DNA from: Clostridium sp. AF37-5
GTDB taxonomy: Bacteria > Bacillota > Clostridia > Lachnospirales > Lachnospiraceae
Length of the DNA stretch: 64,000 nt
Assembly (NCBI RefSeq): GCF_003477605.1
Contig: NZ_QUDR01000003.1
Span: forward strand, 1-64,000
Reading direction: 5' to 3'
Under the pieces are notes generated by a model, which was not told the origin of the DNA, searched no databases, and worked only from the letters and a program-made list of their open reading frames with translations. Shown here piece by piece: positions 1-9,582 of the stretch (position 1 is the stretch's first letter; the number at the start of each line of letters is the position of its first letter). Position numbers and translations under genes: made by a program.

Positions 1-2057
1 CCACGCTTTATGCAGCATGGTACAAAAAGCCATCGGTAACATTCAGTACAAAGCACAGTGACACAATCGCTTTCCTTGGCGACCGTGAGCTGGACAAAAC
101 AAACGAAGTAACGTATGAGTATGGCGAAAAAATCAGTTCATTGATTATGAAGTGCAATACAAACCGTTATATTCAGAGCTACCGTGTAGAAACAGCAGAC
201 GGAACAGAGGTAAGTGCCGGGACTTGTGAAGACAAGAATTCGACCGTAACCATTCCTTTCCCGTCCAATTATGCATTGAAGAACAACTTAAAAGTCTATG
301 TGGAAGCAGCAAACCGCACTTACGGCATCACTTATGATACCCTTGGCGGTGAGTTTGTTGGAGACTATCCGAAAACTTATTCCTACGGTGATGAATTTGA
401 CCTGCCGACCAATGTAAAGAGAAAGGGATTTTATGTCTGCGGATGGCGTAATACATTGAACAACAAGGTAATGACAAAAGTAGAAGCAACGACTTCCGGA
501 GAACTTTCCTTACAGGCAATTTATGAAAGCACTGTATATCATGTAACAACTGACTTAGACGGCGGAACACTTCCGGATGGAGTGACAATTCCGACTGAGT
601 ATAAGTACAAACAGAGCAACATTGTGCTACCGCAGGATGTCACAAAGCAGGGCCATTCCTTTGCCGGATGGTACTTAGAAGATGAAGATGTTATTGTGAC
701 CCGCATCGACACAACAAAAGCGATGGATTACCATTTGCGTGCGTTGTGGAGTTCAAATGCGAGTACGACAAAAATAGCCGGAACGGTAGAAAGTGATGGA
801 ACAGAAAAAGAAATTCCATACGCAGAAAAACCAATGGAAAGTAATCAATGGTATTACAACCGGCTTACAGATGTGGAGAAGAAAATCTATACGACAATTT
901 ATAATTACTATAAATTTGACATGGATAAAGGCGAGTGCAGAATGGAGAATGTGAAAGTTGTAACGAAAGATAAAATTACCATTGCTAACATGTATCAAGC
1001 AAGTACAGCAGTCGTTTTAGACAATCCGTCTATATTTTGGATTCGGTATTTTAACCACACACAAATGAAAGAAAAAGATGGTGTTTATACCGGAACAATC
1101 CATCCGGTGCTTGCTTATTACAAAACAGCATTTCAGGCTGATGCTTTAGAATACGGTGGATTTTTACAAGAGATTATTAAATCGCTTAATAATTCCGGTG
1201 TTCAAAAAGTTTCGACTTCGAAGAAACTGAAATTAATTCATGACTATGTTGTGAAAACATACAGTTACCGTAACAATTCTCATATTTTAAGTGCAGCAGC
1301 AACAAATGAAACACGTTCGGTTGGCTATCTGATGACACATAAAGAGGGGTGTTGTGAGTCGTATGCGAAAATGATAAAAATACTTTGTGATTATTATCAA
1401 ATTCCTTGTGTTACTGTTTACAGTTTGACGCACATGTGGAATCAGGTGAAAATTGGAAACCAGTGGTATCTGCTGGATGCTACGTGGGATGATGAGGAAC
1501 CGGTTGTTTATACATATTTCTTAAAAGGAGCAAAGTCGGTAATTGATGAACATCATATTGTTACATCAATGTTTTTTAGTGATTGTCAGGGGAATGGAAT
1601 AAAAGATTACGCCAATTATTCAGTGCCAACGCTCTCTAAAGAAGATTATGTGGAGCCGGTAAATCCGACCCCGAATAACAGTCAAACGGCTCCAAAAAAA
1701 AGTAAAGCAGTTACTTCCGCAACAAAAGGAAAAGTAGTATATGCTATTTCCGGAAAGTATGCGGTTGTTAAAAAATGCACATCGAAGAAAGCAAAAAGTG
1801 TTACCATCTTGAATAAAGTAAAGATTGGCAAAAAGACGTATACCGTTACTTCGATTGCAAAAAATGCTTTCAAAGGCTGCAAGAAGTTGAAGAGAGTAAC
1901 CATTAAGGCAATAAAGCTGAAGAGCATTGGAAAGAATGCTTTCAAAGGAATTTATAAGAAAGCTACATTCAAGGTGCCGAAGAAGCAGTTAAAGAAGTAC
2001 AAAAAGCTGATTCAGAAGAAAAAGACCGGATTTAAAAAGACGATGAAAGTAAAGTGA
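1..2057 (+). CDS. Secreted protein with InlB-type repeats, transglutaminase domain and BspA-like C-terminus (5' partial)
   Basis: The reading frame is open from the window edge (codons begin at position 3), so the N-terminus lies upstream. The first residues, TLYAAWYKKP, are the end of an InlB B-repeat (Listeria-Bacteroides repeat, Flg_new type); further copies ending in GW or AW follow up to about position 760. A transglutaminase-like core lies near 1200-1520, with a GCCESYAKM cysteine motif, a histidine in THMWNQV and an aspartate in LLDATWDD, the usual Cys-His-Asp order. The C-terminus (about 1730-2057) has one or two BspA leucine-rich repeats (IAKNAFKGCKKL) and is very lysine rich. It probably acts outside the cell in adhesion or wall remodelling; the substrate is unknown. 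Domain calls are from motifs only. Confidence 0.82.
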   Translation, partial: TLYAAWYKKPSVTFSTKHSDTIAFLGDRELDKTNEVTYEYGEKISSLIMKCNTNRYIQSYRVETADGTEVSAGTCEDKNSTVTIPFPSNYALKNNLKVYVEAANRTYGITYDTLGGEFVGDYPKTYSYGDEFDLPTNVKRKGFYVCGWRNTLNNKVMTKVEATTSGELSLQAIYESTVYHVTTDLDGGTLPDGVTIPTEYKYKQSNIVLPQDVTKQGHSFAGWYLEDEDVIVTRIDTTKAMDYHLRALWSSNASTTKIAGTVESDGTEKEIPYAEKPMESNQWYYNRLTDVEKKIYTTIYNYYKFDMDKGECRMENVKVVTKDKITIANMYQASTAVVLDNPSIFWIRYFNHTQMKEKDGVYTGTIHPVLAYYKTAFQADALEYGGFLQEIIKSLNNSGVQKVSTSKKLKLIHDYVVKTYSYRNNSHILSAAATNETRSVGYLMTHKEGCCESYAKMIKILCDYYQIPCVTVYSLTHMWNQVKIGNQWYLLDATWDDEEPVVYTYFLKGAKSVIDEHHIVTSMFFSDCQGNGIKDYANYSVPTLSKEDYVEPVNPTPNNSQTAPKKSKAVTSATKGKVVYAISGKYAVVKKCTSKKAKSVTILNKVKIGKKTYTVTSIAKNAFKGCKKLKRVTIKAIKLKSIGKNAFKGIYKKATFKVPKKQLKKYKKLIQKKKTGFKKTMKVK

Positions 2058-2164
2058 TTTAGCTATCTGGTAAGGCAGAAAAACTTTGTTTCTTTCGCTA
2101 TAATGTGGTATGATAATAGTAGAATTATTTTGATGGGAGCAGGGGCTTCAGAACGGAGGTTGCT

Positions 2165-3277
2165 ATGGATAAAGTGAAAAAGTGGGTTGTTGATTTGGCA
2201 GATCCTATGCTGAAAGCGTATATTAATTATGGACATGGGCTTGAGGAGGACGGCGTTTCGGTGACGTCAAAAGGCATTGAGTTTTTTGCAGAATTTGAAC
2301 CGGGCCTGTATCCGATGTATGCGATTGAATTAAGAGAGTATGTGGAACATATGGGAATTGCAATTGGGGATGTTCAGGAAATTCATTTGGTGGCGGCTGC
2401 GTATGATGAAAATGAGAAAGAAATTGATTTTTCCATTGAATATGAAAAATGCGCACTTGTTTCTGAGGATGAATTAAATGGTTACAGTAATTCGGACATT
2501 TTACCAACGACAAATTATAAGGTTATTGGTTCAAAGGAAATTACAAAAATCAAGCTTACGGATTACAATGGATACAAAGCAGATGGAGTTTCTCTTTCGG
2601 ATCATGAGCTTCACGATGCAGTGGGGATTAACATTCAGTTTACGAATGGCGAATTTAGCAGGATTCGTAAATTGATTCTTTTAAAAATGGAGTTGCTGCT
2701 GTCAGAAGATGAATGGCCGGAGCATTTCCGGGAAAAAACGGTTAGACAGGAAACGGTTGCGGAACCGAAAGTATTGGTTGCGGATTTGGAGGATAAAGAC
2801 ATTATTGGTTACATGAATCTTGGCAGTGGTCTTGTCGAGAGTGGCGTAAATAAACTCGATGGTCTGATGCTTTTTGAAAATGAATACGATGAGGAAGTTA
2901 GTTGTATGATTGCGATTGATTTCAGCCGGTATTTGTTAAAAAAGGGAATTCGTATACAGGATGTCACCTCATTTGAGATTCAATTTGGTGTATATGATGC
3001 TTCCGGAACAGAACTTGATTTTGAGGGGGATTATCAGAAATGTGCCTTTGTTTCTGCTGAGGCGCTGAATGGCTACAGTGATTCAGATATTTTAGATAAA
3101 GGAAACTATAAGTTGATTGGTTCGAAGAAACACACGGTATTTGATTTAACAGAATATAATGGTTCCATGCCACACAAACTGGAAGAGGGCGTCGGCTTTA
3201 ACATTCAGATTCTGAATGGCGAGCGGAGTCAGACCAAATATGTATCATTAAATAAATTGAAATTTAACTATAACTAA
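2165..3277 (+). CDS. Hypothetical protein with two tandem copies of an unknown domain
   Basis: The 370-residue protein starts at an ATG behind an ACGGAGG ribosome binding site. It has no signal peptide or membrane segment and is acidic. Residues of about 8-180 and 200-370 are clear copies of one another: both halves carry a DLADPM/DLEDKD start, a Y-x-N-x-G-x-GL stretch, an EYEKCALVS/DYQKCAFVS block, NGYSxSDIL, NYKxIGSK and a final GxNIQxxNGE. Domain size and the beta-rich look resemble carbohydrate-binding modules, but I recognise no family. It sits between two surface-protein genes and is apparently its own unit. The function is unknown. Confidence 0.75.
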   Translation: MDKVKKWVVDLADPMLKAYINYGHGLEEDGVSVTSKGIEFFAEFEPGLYPMYAIELREYVEHMGIAIGDVQEIHLVAAAYDENEKEIDFSIEYEKCALVSEDELNGYSNSDILPTTNYKVIGSKEITKIKLTDYNGYKADGVSLSDHELHDAVGINIQFTNGEFSRIRKLILLKMELLLSEDEWPEHFREKTVRQETVAEPKVLVADLEDKDIIGYMNLGSGLVESGVNKLDGLMLFENEYDEEVSCMIAIDFSRYLLKKGIRIQDVTSFEIQFGVYDASGTELDFEGDYQKCAFVSAEALNGYSDSDILDKGNYKLIGSKKHTVFDLTEYNGSMPHKLEEGVGFNIQILNGERSQTKYVSLNKLKFNYN

Positions 3278-3324
3278 AATTACAGGAATGTCAGCCAAAA
3301 AGCGAACATGAGACATTTGTAACC

Positions 3325-3353
3325 TTACCATTTTATGCTTAATTCAGTATAAT
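3325..3353 (+). promoter_or_regulatory. Predicted sigma-A promoter of the BspA-like gene
   Basis: TTACCA (3325-3330) and a perfect TATAAT (3348-3353) are separated by 17 bases. The -10 box overlaps an in-frame ATG at 3352, so that ATG cannot be the start of translation from this promoter. This supports the GTG start at 3394. Confidence 0.55.
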
Positions 3354-3393
3354 GAAACGGATTTATATGAAATTAAGAAAGGAGATGGTTAAG

Positions 3394-6090
3394 GTGAATG
3401 ATAAAGTTTGTAAAGGAAGGAAATGTTTCATCGTTAGCATGCTTTTTATGCTGACATTCTTTTTCTCCATAGGGTTTATGGAGCAGTCATCAAAAGCAGA
3501 CACAGTCAATTATTTAGAAGGTGATTTTTCCTATCAATTGACACAGGAAACAAAAACAGCAACAGTGCAAAAATATACGGGGACATCACAAAGTATAACA
3601 ATACCTTCCCAGATTGATTGGGATGGGGCAAGTTATAATGTTACTGTTATTGGACAGAATGCGTTTCGGGATAACACGACAATTACGACCATAAATATTC
3701 CGAAAGGTGTTTTGGAAATTGATAATTATGCTTTTTATGGATGCAGTGTGCTTTCTTCAGTGAAACTTCCTACAAATTGCCAGCTTGGGAAATACATTTT
3801 CTATGAGTGTGATTCGTTAAATGAGATATCAATTCCAGAAGGTACAACATCGATTTACGACACATATCCACTGGATGATGACAAAGAAGTGGACCAGAAA
3901 AAGGATGGGGCCTGTCTTGCCGGAGATGCAATTGAAAAAATTACATTTGAGTCCGGCGTTACAAAAGTACCCTCACATTTGTGTGAGGGGTTGACCCAGC
4001 TAAAAACAATTGAATGGGGCAATGTTGCGTCACTGGGATATCATGCGTTTAATCGCTGCGAAAGTTTAACCACGATTGAACTTTCGGAGAAGATTACAAC
4101 ATTACCGCGACTGGCATTTGGCGGTTGTAAAGCCCTTACAAGTGTTACGATAAAAGGAAAATTAACTTATTTGGGAGAAATGGCATTTAATAATTGTTCT
4201 AAAATGTCTAAGTTTACGCTAAAATATCCGGAGGAATTAAAAACCGTATATAGAGATGTATTTGCAAACTGTTCGGAGTTGACTGAACTGCCGATTGGAA
4301 AAGATAAGACACCAAATCTTACCTATATAGGTTCAAGGGCATTCCGTGAGTGTACGATTGATACGGTGACACTTCCGGATGGCTTAACCTTTATTGGTTG
4401 CAGCGCATTTGCAGGATGCAAAAATTTAAAAAGTATTAATATTCCAAAATCTGTACAGCATATTGCATCGAATGCGTTTATGGACTGTGAAAAGTTAGAC
4501 CATGTTGTGTTCCCGGAAGATGGAAAATTTATAGTATCCGCAGAGGATTATGATGGCACAAACCGTTATGAGAATGATGAGGATAAGTATTCCGGCGGTT
4601 TGTTCTGGGGATGTAAGTCTTTACGTTCATTTACGATTCCGGATAGCTGGACGGCAGTTCCGGGGACTATGTTTAAGGACTGCAGTGCATTAACTTCAGT
4701 TCATATTCCGGATAACGTAACATTTATTGGAAACAGTGCATTTGGAGAAACAACAAATTTAACATCAATTTCACTTCCGTCGAAATTAATTTGTATTGAT
4801 GGGCAGGCATTTAAGGGATGTGCCATTCGGAGTATATCACTTCCGAACGGTTTGACGCAGATTGGGTATCAGGCTTTTCAGGGAAGTGAATTGGAACAGG
4901 TTGTGATTCCGGATTCCGTTAAAATCCTTGGAATAACCAATTTAGCAACAGAGGGAGCTTTCGAGGATTGTGAAAAACTGACATCGGTTGTTCTCGGAGC
5001 AGGCTTACAAAAACTTGGCGGTAGTGAATTCCAAAATTGTACTTCGTTGGTTTCTGTTGATTTATCAAAGGCGGTTAATATAGAAGAAATTCCGCCATAT
5101 ACGTTCAGTGGTTGTTCTGCTTTAGAGCAGATTGTAATTCCGTCTCAGATTAAGAAAATCGGATATGGGGCATTTAGTAATTGTACCAGTCTGAAAGCGG
5201 ATAAAGTTACGATGTCAGAGAATTTACAATCAATGGCAGGCTCAGTATTTTCCGGCTGTACGTCATTTACCGAATTACCGGATTTGAAATCGCTGACCTC
5301 CATACCGGAATATACATTTTCGTACTGTACCGGACTTGTGAAGGTGGAAGTTCCGGACCGGATACAAACGATTGGCGGGCAGGCATTTTATAATTGTACA
5401 AATTTAGTGGCGATTGGACTTGGAACCGGCTTTGATGGAACAAAACTGGAAACATGGGATACTTACATCTTCTATGAAATGCACAATCCATCAATGATTT
5501 ATGCAGCAACAAAAGAGCAGGCAGACTGGTTAGCAGCAAATAAAACAGACCGGTATTTGTACAGTGATTACACGGATGTAAAAGTGGGAAAAGTGCCGGG
5601 AAATCTCGTGATTCCAACACCGAAACCAACGCCAATGCCGCCGGTAACCCCTCCCCCTACTCCGGCACCAAAGACAACACCAACACCAATTCCAACGCCG
5701 ACACAGAAAACTTCGGGAACACCTGTGAAAACGCCGGCTTCCAATGCAAAGCCAACGGCAGTACCGGCAAATCCAAACAAGAATCCAAAGCAGGCTGTTC
5801 TGAAAGCGCCGGTTATCAAAAAGGTGAAAGCAGGTAAGAAAAAAGTTTTCATAAGTTGGAAAAAAACAGCGCAGTCAATTACCGGATACCAGATTCAATA
5901 TAGCACGTCTGCATCTTTCAAAAAAGGGAAAAAGACGATTACGATTTCCGGTAAGAAGAAACAAAGCCGGACGATTAAAAAGTTAAAAACGAAAAAGAAA
6001 TACTATATACGAATCCGAACGTATCAGGTAATAAACGGAAAGAAAACCGTTTCAAAATGGAGCAAAACAAAGAAATTCAAAACCAAATAA
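3394..6090 (+). CDS. BspA-like leucine-rich repeat surface protein
   Basis: The start is placed at GTG 3394, eight bases after AAAGGAGA (3378-3385). The protein is about 898 residues. A signal peptide (hydrophobic SMLFMLTFFFSIGF) is followed by some twenty LRR_5/BspA repeats with the pattern IPxxVxxIGxxAFxxCxxL up to about 5500. Then comes a Pro/Thr linker (PTPKPTPMPP and similar) and a C-terminal, very basic fibronectin-III-like domain of about 95 residues. There is no LPXTG motif. BspA-type repeats are known in adhesins of oral and gut anaerobes; binding to host or partner cells is likely but inferred. The lysine-rich end may hold the protein to the negatively charged wall. Confidence 0.88.
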   Translation: MNDKVCKGRKCFIVSMLFMLTFFFSIGFMEQSSKADTVNYLEGDFSYQLTQETKTATVQKYTGTSQSITIPSQIDWDGASYNVTVIGQNAFRDNTTITTINIPKGVLEIDNYAFYGCSVLSSVKLPTNCQLGKYIFYECDSLNEISIPEGTTSIYDTYPLDDDKEVDQKKDGACLAGDAIEKITFESGVTKVPSHLCEGLTQLKTIEWGNVASLGYHAFNRCESLTTIELSEKITTLPRLAFGGCKALTSVTIKGKLTYLGEMAFNNCSKMSKFTLKYPEELKTVYRDVFANCSELTELPIGKDKTPNLTYIGSRAFRECTIDTVTLPDGLTFIGCSAFAGCKNLKSINIPKSVQHIASNAFMDCEKLDHVVFPEDGKFIVSAEDYDGTNRYENDEDKYSGGLFWGCKSLRSFTIPDSWTAVPGTMFKDCSALTSVHIPDNVTFIGNSAFGETTNLTSISLPSKLICIDGQAFKGCAIRSISLPNGLTQIGYQAFQGSELEQVVIPDSVKILGITNLATEGAFEDCEKLTSVVLGAGLQKLGGSEFQNCTSLVSVDLSKAVNIEEIPPYTFSGCSALEQIVIPSQIKKIGYGAFSNCTSLKADKVTMSENLQSMAGSVFSGCTSFTELPDLKSLTSIPEYTFSYCTGLVKVEVPDRIQTIGGQAFYNCTNLVAIGLGTGFDGTKLETWDTYIFYEMHNPSMIYAATKEQADWLAANKTDRYLYSDYTDVKVGKVPGNLVIPTPKPTPMPPVTPPPTPAPKTTPTPIPTPTQKTSGTPVKTPASNAKPTAVPANPNKNPKQAVLKAPVIKKVKAGKKKVFISWKKTAQSITGYQIQYSTSASFKKGKKTITISGKKKQSRTIKKLKTKKKYYIRIRTYQVINGKKTVSKWSKTKKFKTK

Positions 6091-6093
6091 TGG

Positions 6094-6133
6094 TTGACAA
6101 ATAAGCAGTTCTATTATACACTACCCGTGTAGT
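6094..6133 (+). promoter_or_regulatory. Promoter with BlaI-like inverted repeat
   Basis: A TTGACA box (6094-6099) is followed by TATACA (6115-6120, 15-base spacer) or TACACT (6117-6122, 17-base spacer). Just downstream lies a perfect inverted repeat, ACTAC-CCGT-GTAGT (6120-6133). Its arms match the BlaI/MecI-type operator ACTAC-N4-GTAGT. A repressor bound here would block transcription of the gene at 6159. The operator reading is inference; no blaI gene is in the window. Confidence 0.45.
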
Positions 6134-6158
6134 AAAACATACGACAAGGGGTGCTTTT

Positions 6159-7196
6159 ATGATAGAAGTTGTGATTGCGTTGTGCTATGCATTAGGAGCA
6201 TGGTTTTATTCTATTTTGCGATATTATGATTTGTGGAAACGCGGGAAAGTACCGGTGGTCTTTTTCGCGTTTTTACATGTTTTTTCTTTAATAGTTGTGT
6301 TCCTTTTTGAAACCGGAATATCCGCAATGATTTCGGATGTAGTTTCCGTCATTATGCATGCATATTCTGTAATATATGGCAGTGTTATGATACTCACACC
6401 TATTTTGTGTTTTGTGCGTGGCATTGTTCGTTTTATCGGGAAAAAAGCAGGATGCAGCGGGAAAATATACCGCTTTTTCAATCATCCGACCAAATTGATT
6501 CTTGGCTTTTTTGTTGTCACCATGTGTGTCGGTGCTGTTATTTTCTGGAAAAGCCGGTGCATATCGTGGGAGGAGACTGTGATTTCACAGGAGAATAAGA
6601 AGGAGCCGGTTAAGGATACTTCCATTGTTTATATTTCCAATTGCTTTGTAGGAAGTGATATGACTGCTCATGTGTTTGATTCTCTGGTGGAAAAGGTGAA
6701 TGAGAAAAAGCCGGATGTTATTTTATTTGGAGGAAATTTATTCGGCAGACATACAAAGGAGGTAACGATAGATAAGACCCTTGCAAGTATCAAAAAAATG
6801 AAGGCGGCATTGGGCATTTATATGGTGGAAGGAAGTGCAGATTCTGTCCTTGTGGAGGAAAAGAAAGAAAAAATCTCCGGTGCAGGTGTGCATCTGCTTT
6901 TGGATGAGAGTGCAGTTTTACATAATGGGCTTCAACTTGTTGGCTGCCGTGCAGATGGCAAAACGAAAAAGCCCATGTCATATACCTTATCTCTAATCAA
7001 TAAAGAAAAGCCAAGTATTGTACTTGCAGGAGAGGCGATGGAGGAAAAACTAAAGGAAGAAAAGAGGATTTCTCTTGTCCTTTATCCGAAAAAAATAACG
7101 GATACCGGTAACGGTGGAACAAGTGGTGTAAACCAGATGTTTCCACGCAATGTACTGGCATCCGCAAAAATCAATTTCATGCAGATTAAGAAATAA
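6159..7196 (+). CDS. Membrane protein with degenerate metallophosphoesterase domain
   Basis: The 345-residue protein has four or five N-terminal membrane segments (about 1-25, 32-55, 60-100, 115-135) and a C-terminal domain (about 150-345). That domain follows the YkuE/YaeI metallophosphoesterase layout: VNEKKPDVILFGGNL, IKKMKAALGIYMVEG, LLDESAVLHNGLQLVG, then KPSIVLAG. The metal ligands are gone: DxH is replaced by SNC, GD by GGN, GNHE/D by GSAD, and the GHxHGG block is absent. An intact family member is at 60781-61614 for comparison. It is therefore probably a pseudoenzyme that binds a ligand or partner. Start ATG is preceded by AAGGGGTG. It is convergent with the sirtuin gene with a 4-base gap. 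Confidence 0.7.
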   Translation: MIEVVIALCYALGAWFYSILRYYDLWKRGKVPVVFFAFLHVFSLIVVFLFETGISAMISDVVSVIMHAYSVIYGSVMILTPILCFVRGIVRFIGKKAGCSGKIYRFFNHPTKLILGFFVVTMCVGAVIFWKSRCISWEETVISQENKKEPVKDTSIVYISNCFVGSDMTAHVFDSLVEKVNEKKPDVILFGGNLFGRHTKEVTIDKTLASIKKMKAALGIYMVEGSADSVLVEEKKEKISGAGVHLLLDESAVLHNGLQLVGCRADGKTKKPMSYTLSLINKEKPSIVLAGEAMEEKLKEEKRISLVLYPKKITDTGNGGTSGVNQMFPRNVLASAKINFMQIKK

Positions 7197-7200
7197 TTTG

Positions 7201-7920
7201 TCAGGCGAGTGGTTTTAAGACCTCACCAATTGGTTCGTGCAGGATAAGATTTGCACGATTATCCTTTGAAGTTTTATCCTTATTAATGAGTACCAGCTTA
7301 TCGCCCTGATAGTAGTCAATTAACCCGGCGGCCGGATAAACAACCAAAGATGTGCCGCCGATAATCAGCAAATCAGCATCGCGGATATAGGAAATGGCAC
7401 GTTCCATAAGCGGCATATCAAGTCCTTCTTCATAGAGAACGACATCCGGTTTTATGACACCGCCACATTCGCAGTGAGGAACACCGTCCATAGCTAAAAT
7501 ATCTTCTAAAGAATAAAATTTATGACAGTGTGTGCAGTGATTTCGCAAAACAGAGCCGTGGAGTTCTAATACTTCCTTGCTTCCTGCCTTTTGGTGCAGA
7601 CCATCGATGTTTTGTGTAATAACTGCTTTTAATTTGCCCTGCTTTTCCAAATTGGCAAGAGCAATGTGAGCGGCATTAGGATCGGCGTCGGGAAACAGCA
7701 TTTTATCCCGGTAAAAACGGTAAAATTCTTCCGGGTTACGGATATAAAAACTATGGGACAGAATCGTTTCCGGTGGATAATCGTAGTTCTGTTTATATAA
7801 TCCATCAACACTTCTAAAATCCGGAATTCTACTTTCTGTTGAGACACCGGCACCGCCAAAAAACACAATATTATCGGATTCATCAATCCATTGCAGTAGT
7901 TGTTCTTGTTCTTTACTCAT
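7201..7920 (-). CDS. cobB: SIR2-family NAD-dependent protein deacylase
   Basis: The 239-residue protein has all sirtuin motifs: FGGAGVSTESRIPDFRS (about 21-37) for NAD binding, TQNIDGLH (102-109), catalytic His121 in ELHGS, four zinc cysteines (Cys129, Cys132, Cys150, Cys152) and GTSLVVYPAAGL near the C-terminus. It removes acyl groups from lysines using NAD, giving nicotinamide and O-acyl-ADP-ribose. The length is normal for bacterial class U/III sirtuins. The start ATG follows a GGGAGG-type ribosome binding site. It is transcribed alone. Confidence 0.93.
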   Translation of the reverse strand: MSKEQEQLLQWIDESDNIVFFGGAGVSTESRIPDFRSVDGLYKQNYDYPPETILSHSFYIRNPEEFYRFYRDKMLFPDADPNAAHIALANLEKQGKLKAVITQNIDGLHQKAGSKEVLELHGSVLRNHCTHCHKFYSLEDILAMDGVPHCECGGVIKPDVVLYEEGLDMPLMERAISYIRDADLLIIGGTSLVVYPAAGLIDYYQGDKLVLINKDKTSKDNRANLILHEPIGEVLKPLA

Positions 7921-7970
7921 ACTATAAACCTCCCTTTTGTAAATCCAATGACTATTTTTATCTTAGCATA

Positions 7971-9581
7971 TTAAGGGCGAAATGAAAAGGTTTTCGTATA
8001 AGAGGAGTAAATCCATTTGGACTGTTTTTTGATTTTGCATCTCAGTCGGATTTGCAGTCTTTTTTTGCCTTTTTTTATCGTTGCTGCCGTATTTTTTTTG
8101 ATTGTTTTCTTTTTCCATTTTCCCTTACCATATCGGTAGGAGATAATTGTCTGGTATTTTTTGCTCTTTTTTTTCCAGGTGACTTTGTATTTTTTCTTGC
8201 TTTTCTTTACCTTAACGCTATATGGTTTCTTCGGTTTTGACACAGACTTTTTAGCCGCCGGTGCAAGCGAATTAGAAACAGTCGGCGTACTTGTCGCAGC
8301 CGGTATGCTTGTGACTGTCGGTGTGCTTGTCGCAAGGATATCTTTGGCAAGCGTAACACAAAACAGGGTTCCACTGTCGTTGGAATAGTATAAACGCCCC
8401 TTGTCATCGGCTGTAATACTGGACAGGCAGTATTGTTTTGCCTGTGGAATATACAAAGTGTGAAGTGAGGCACTTGTTTTTCCTTCTGTATCTTTAAAAG
8501 CGTACAAACCACCCGGTAAAGCATTCATGGAGAAATAGACCGTTACTTCTCCGGTGGAAGAACCACGGGTTGAAACAAGAGGAGAAGATTTGACTTCAGC
8601 ATTTTGAAATCCCTTTACCTGATAAATAGGTTTTAAAGTCAGGGCATCCATGACACAGACATAACCATATTGGTCTGCCACACATCCAACATATAAACGA
8701 TTGTTATAAATAGTTGGAGTACTGGTGCAGGTAACAAAATTGGCACCACTCATAATTTTACCGGAGGAAACCCTTGTGATTTTTTGCTCCGTGTATTGTA
8801 TCTGAAATAATGTACCGTCTTTTGCTACGGTATAAAGGGCATCGGTTCCTTTGTGATAGGTCAGTCCGGTGCGGATGTTTGCCGTAGTCAGAACAGCGGT
8901 ATCATATACAACCGGTTCTGTGAGACTGTGGCTTACTAAAATGCCGTTATCACCGGTGAAATAAAGTGCATCCTCATAGACAATGGCACCGCTCCAATAG
9001 TAACCGCCCGGATGGTCTTTATCTTCATAAGTCCAGACGGTTGAGCCATCTTTTGCATTCAGGCAGTAGAAGAGACCTGTGGTTGTACCATTTGACAAAA
9101 CATTTGTCGTGCCGGCATAGAGATATCCATTATGATAAAAGGTAGTCGAAAGAGACTGTCCGCCAAACGACTCGCTCTGCCATAGGCTTGTCATCGAATT
9201 GATGTCAACACATTCCATTGTGCCATTTGCCAGCGGAATATATAAAAAATGCTCCTCAAGAAGCATATTACAGACGCTGTTCATTTTTTCTTTTAATGTG
9301 GTTTGTCTTAGAACCTGTCCATTTGCATAAGACAGTTCATAAAGTATATTCGAATTTACGACATAGATGCCATTTGTTCCCATAATCGGAATAGAGTTGT
9401 ATGAGATTCCCTTTGTGGAAAATTTCTTTGTCCAAATAGCACCGCAATTGGCGGTATCCTCTGGTGTTACAGAGGATACCACGCTGGCACCATCCATACC
9501 CTGTTCATTACGAAAAGTCGAAAATGCACTAAGGAAGATGGCAGCGGTGAGTATCAGACATAAAAATGTCTTTTTCTTCAT
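7971..9581 (-). CDS. Secreted PQQ-like beta-propeller protein with basic C-terminal domain
   Basis: The 536-residue protein has a signal peptide (KKKTFLCLILTAAIFLSAFS), then repeated propeller blades of the PQQ/outer-membrane BamB type (for example GSTVWTYEDK, DNGILVSHSL, NNRLYVGCVA) over about 45-410. A Thr/Pro/Ser linker and a basic beta-sandwich-like end (KVKKSKKKYKVTWKKK) follow. No PQQ-enzyme active site is visible, so it is probably a binding scaffold. It starts one base after the stop of the upstream DUF4430-like gene and shares its transcript, so it should be under the same cobalamin riboswitch. A role in capturing cobamides at the surface is inferred from that position. Confidence 0.82.
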   Translation of the reverse strand: MKKKTFLCLILTAAIFLSAFSTFRNEQGMDGASVVSSVTPEDTANCGAIWTKKFSTKGISYNSIPIMGTNGIYVVNSNILYELSYANGQVLRQTTLKEKMNSVCNMLLEEHFLYIPLANGTMECVDINSMTSLWQSESFGGQSLSTTFYHNGYLYAGTTNVLSNGTTTGLFYCLNAKDGSTVWTYEDKDHPGGYYWSGAIVYEDALYFTGDNGILVSHSLTEPVVYDTAVLTTANIRTGLTYHKGTDALYTVAKDGTLFQIQYTEQKITRVSSGKIMSGANFVTCTSTPTIYNNRLYVGCVADQYGYVCVMDALTLKPIYQVKGFQNAEVKSSPLVSTRGSSTGEVTVYFSMNALPGGLYAFKDTEGKTSASLHTLYIPQAKQYCLSSITADDKGRLYYSNDSGTLFCVTLAKDILATSTPTVTSIPAATSTPTVSNSLAPAAKKSVSKPKKPYSVKVKKSKKKYKVTWKKKSKKYQTIISYRYGKGKWKKKTIKKNTAATIKKGKKRLQIRLRCKIKKQSKWIYSSYTKTFSFRP

Positions 9582-9582
9582 C

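Noticed and set aside
3352..3393. ATG 3352 as start of the BspA-like protein
   Set aside because: It overlaps a perfect TATAAT box and has no ribosome site; GTG 3394 has AAAGGAGA at proper spacing.
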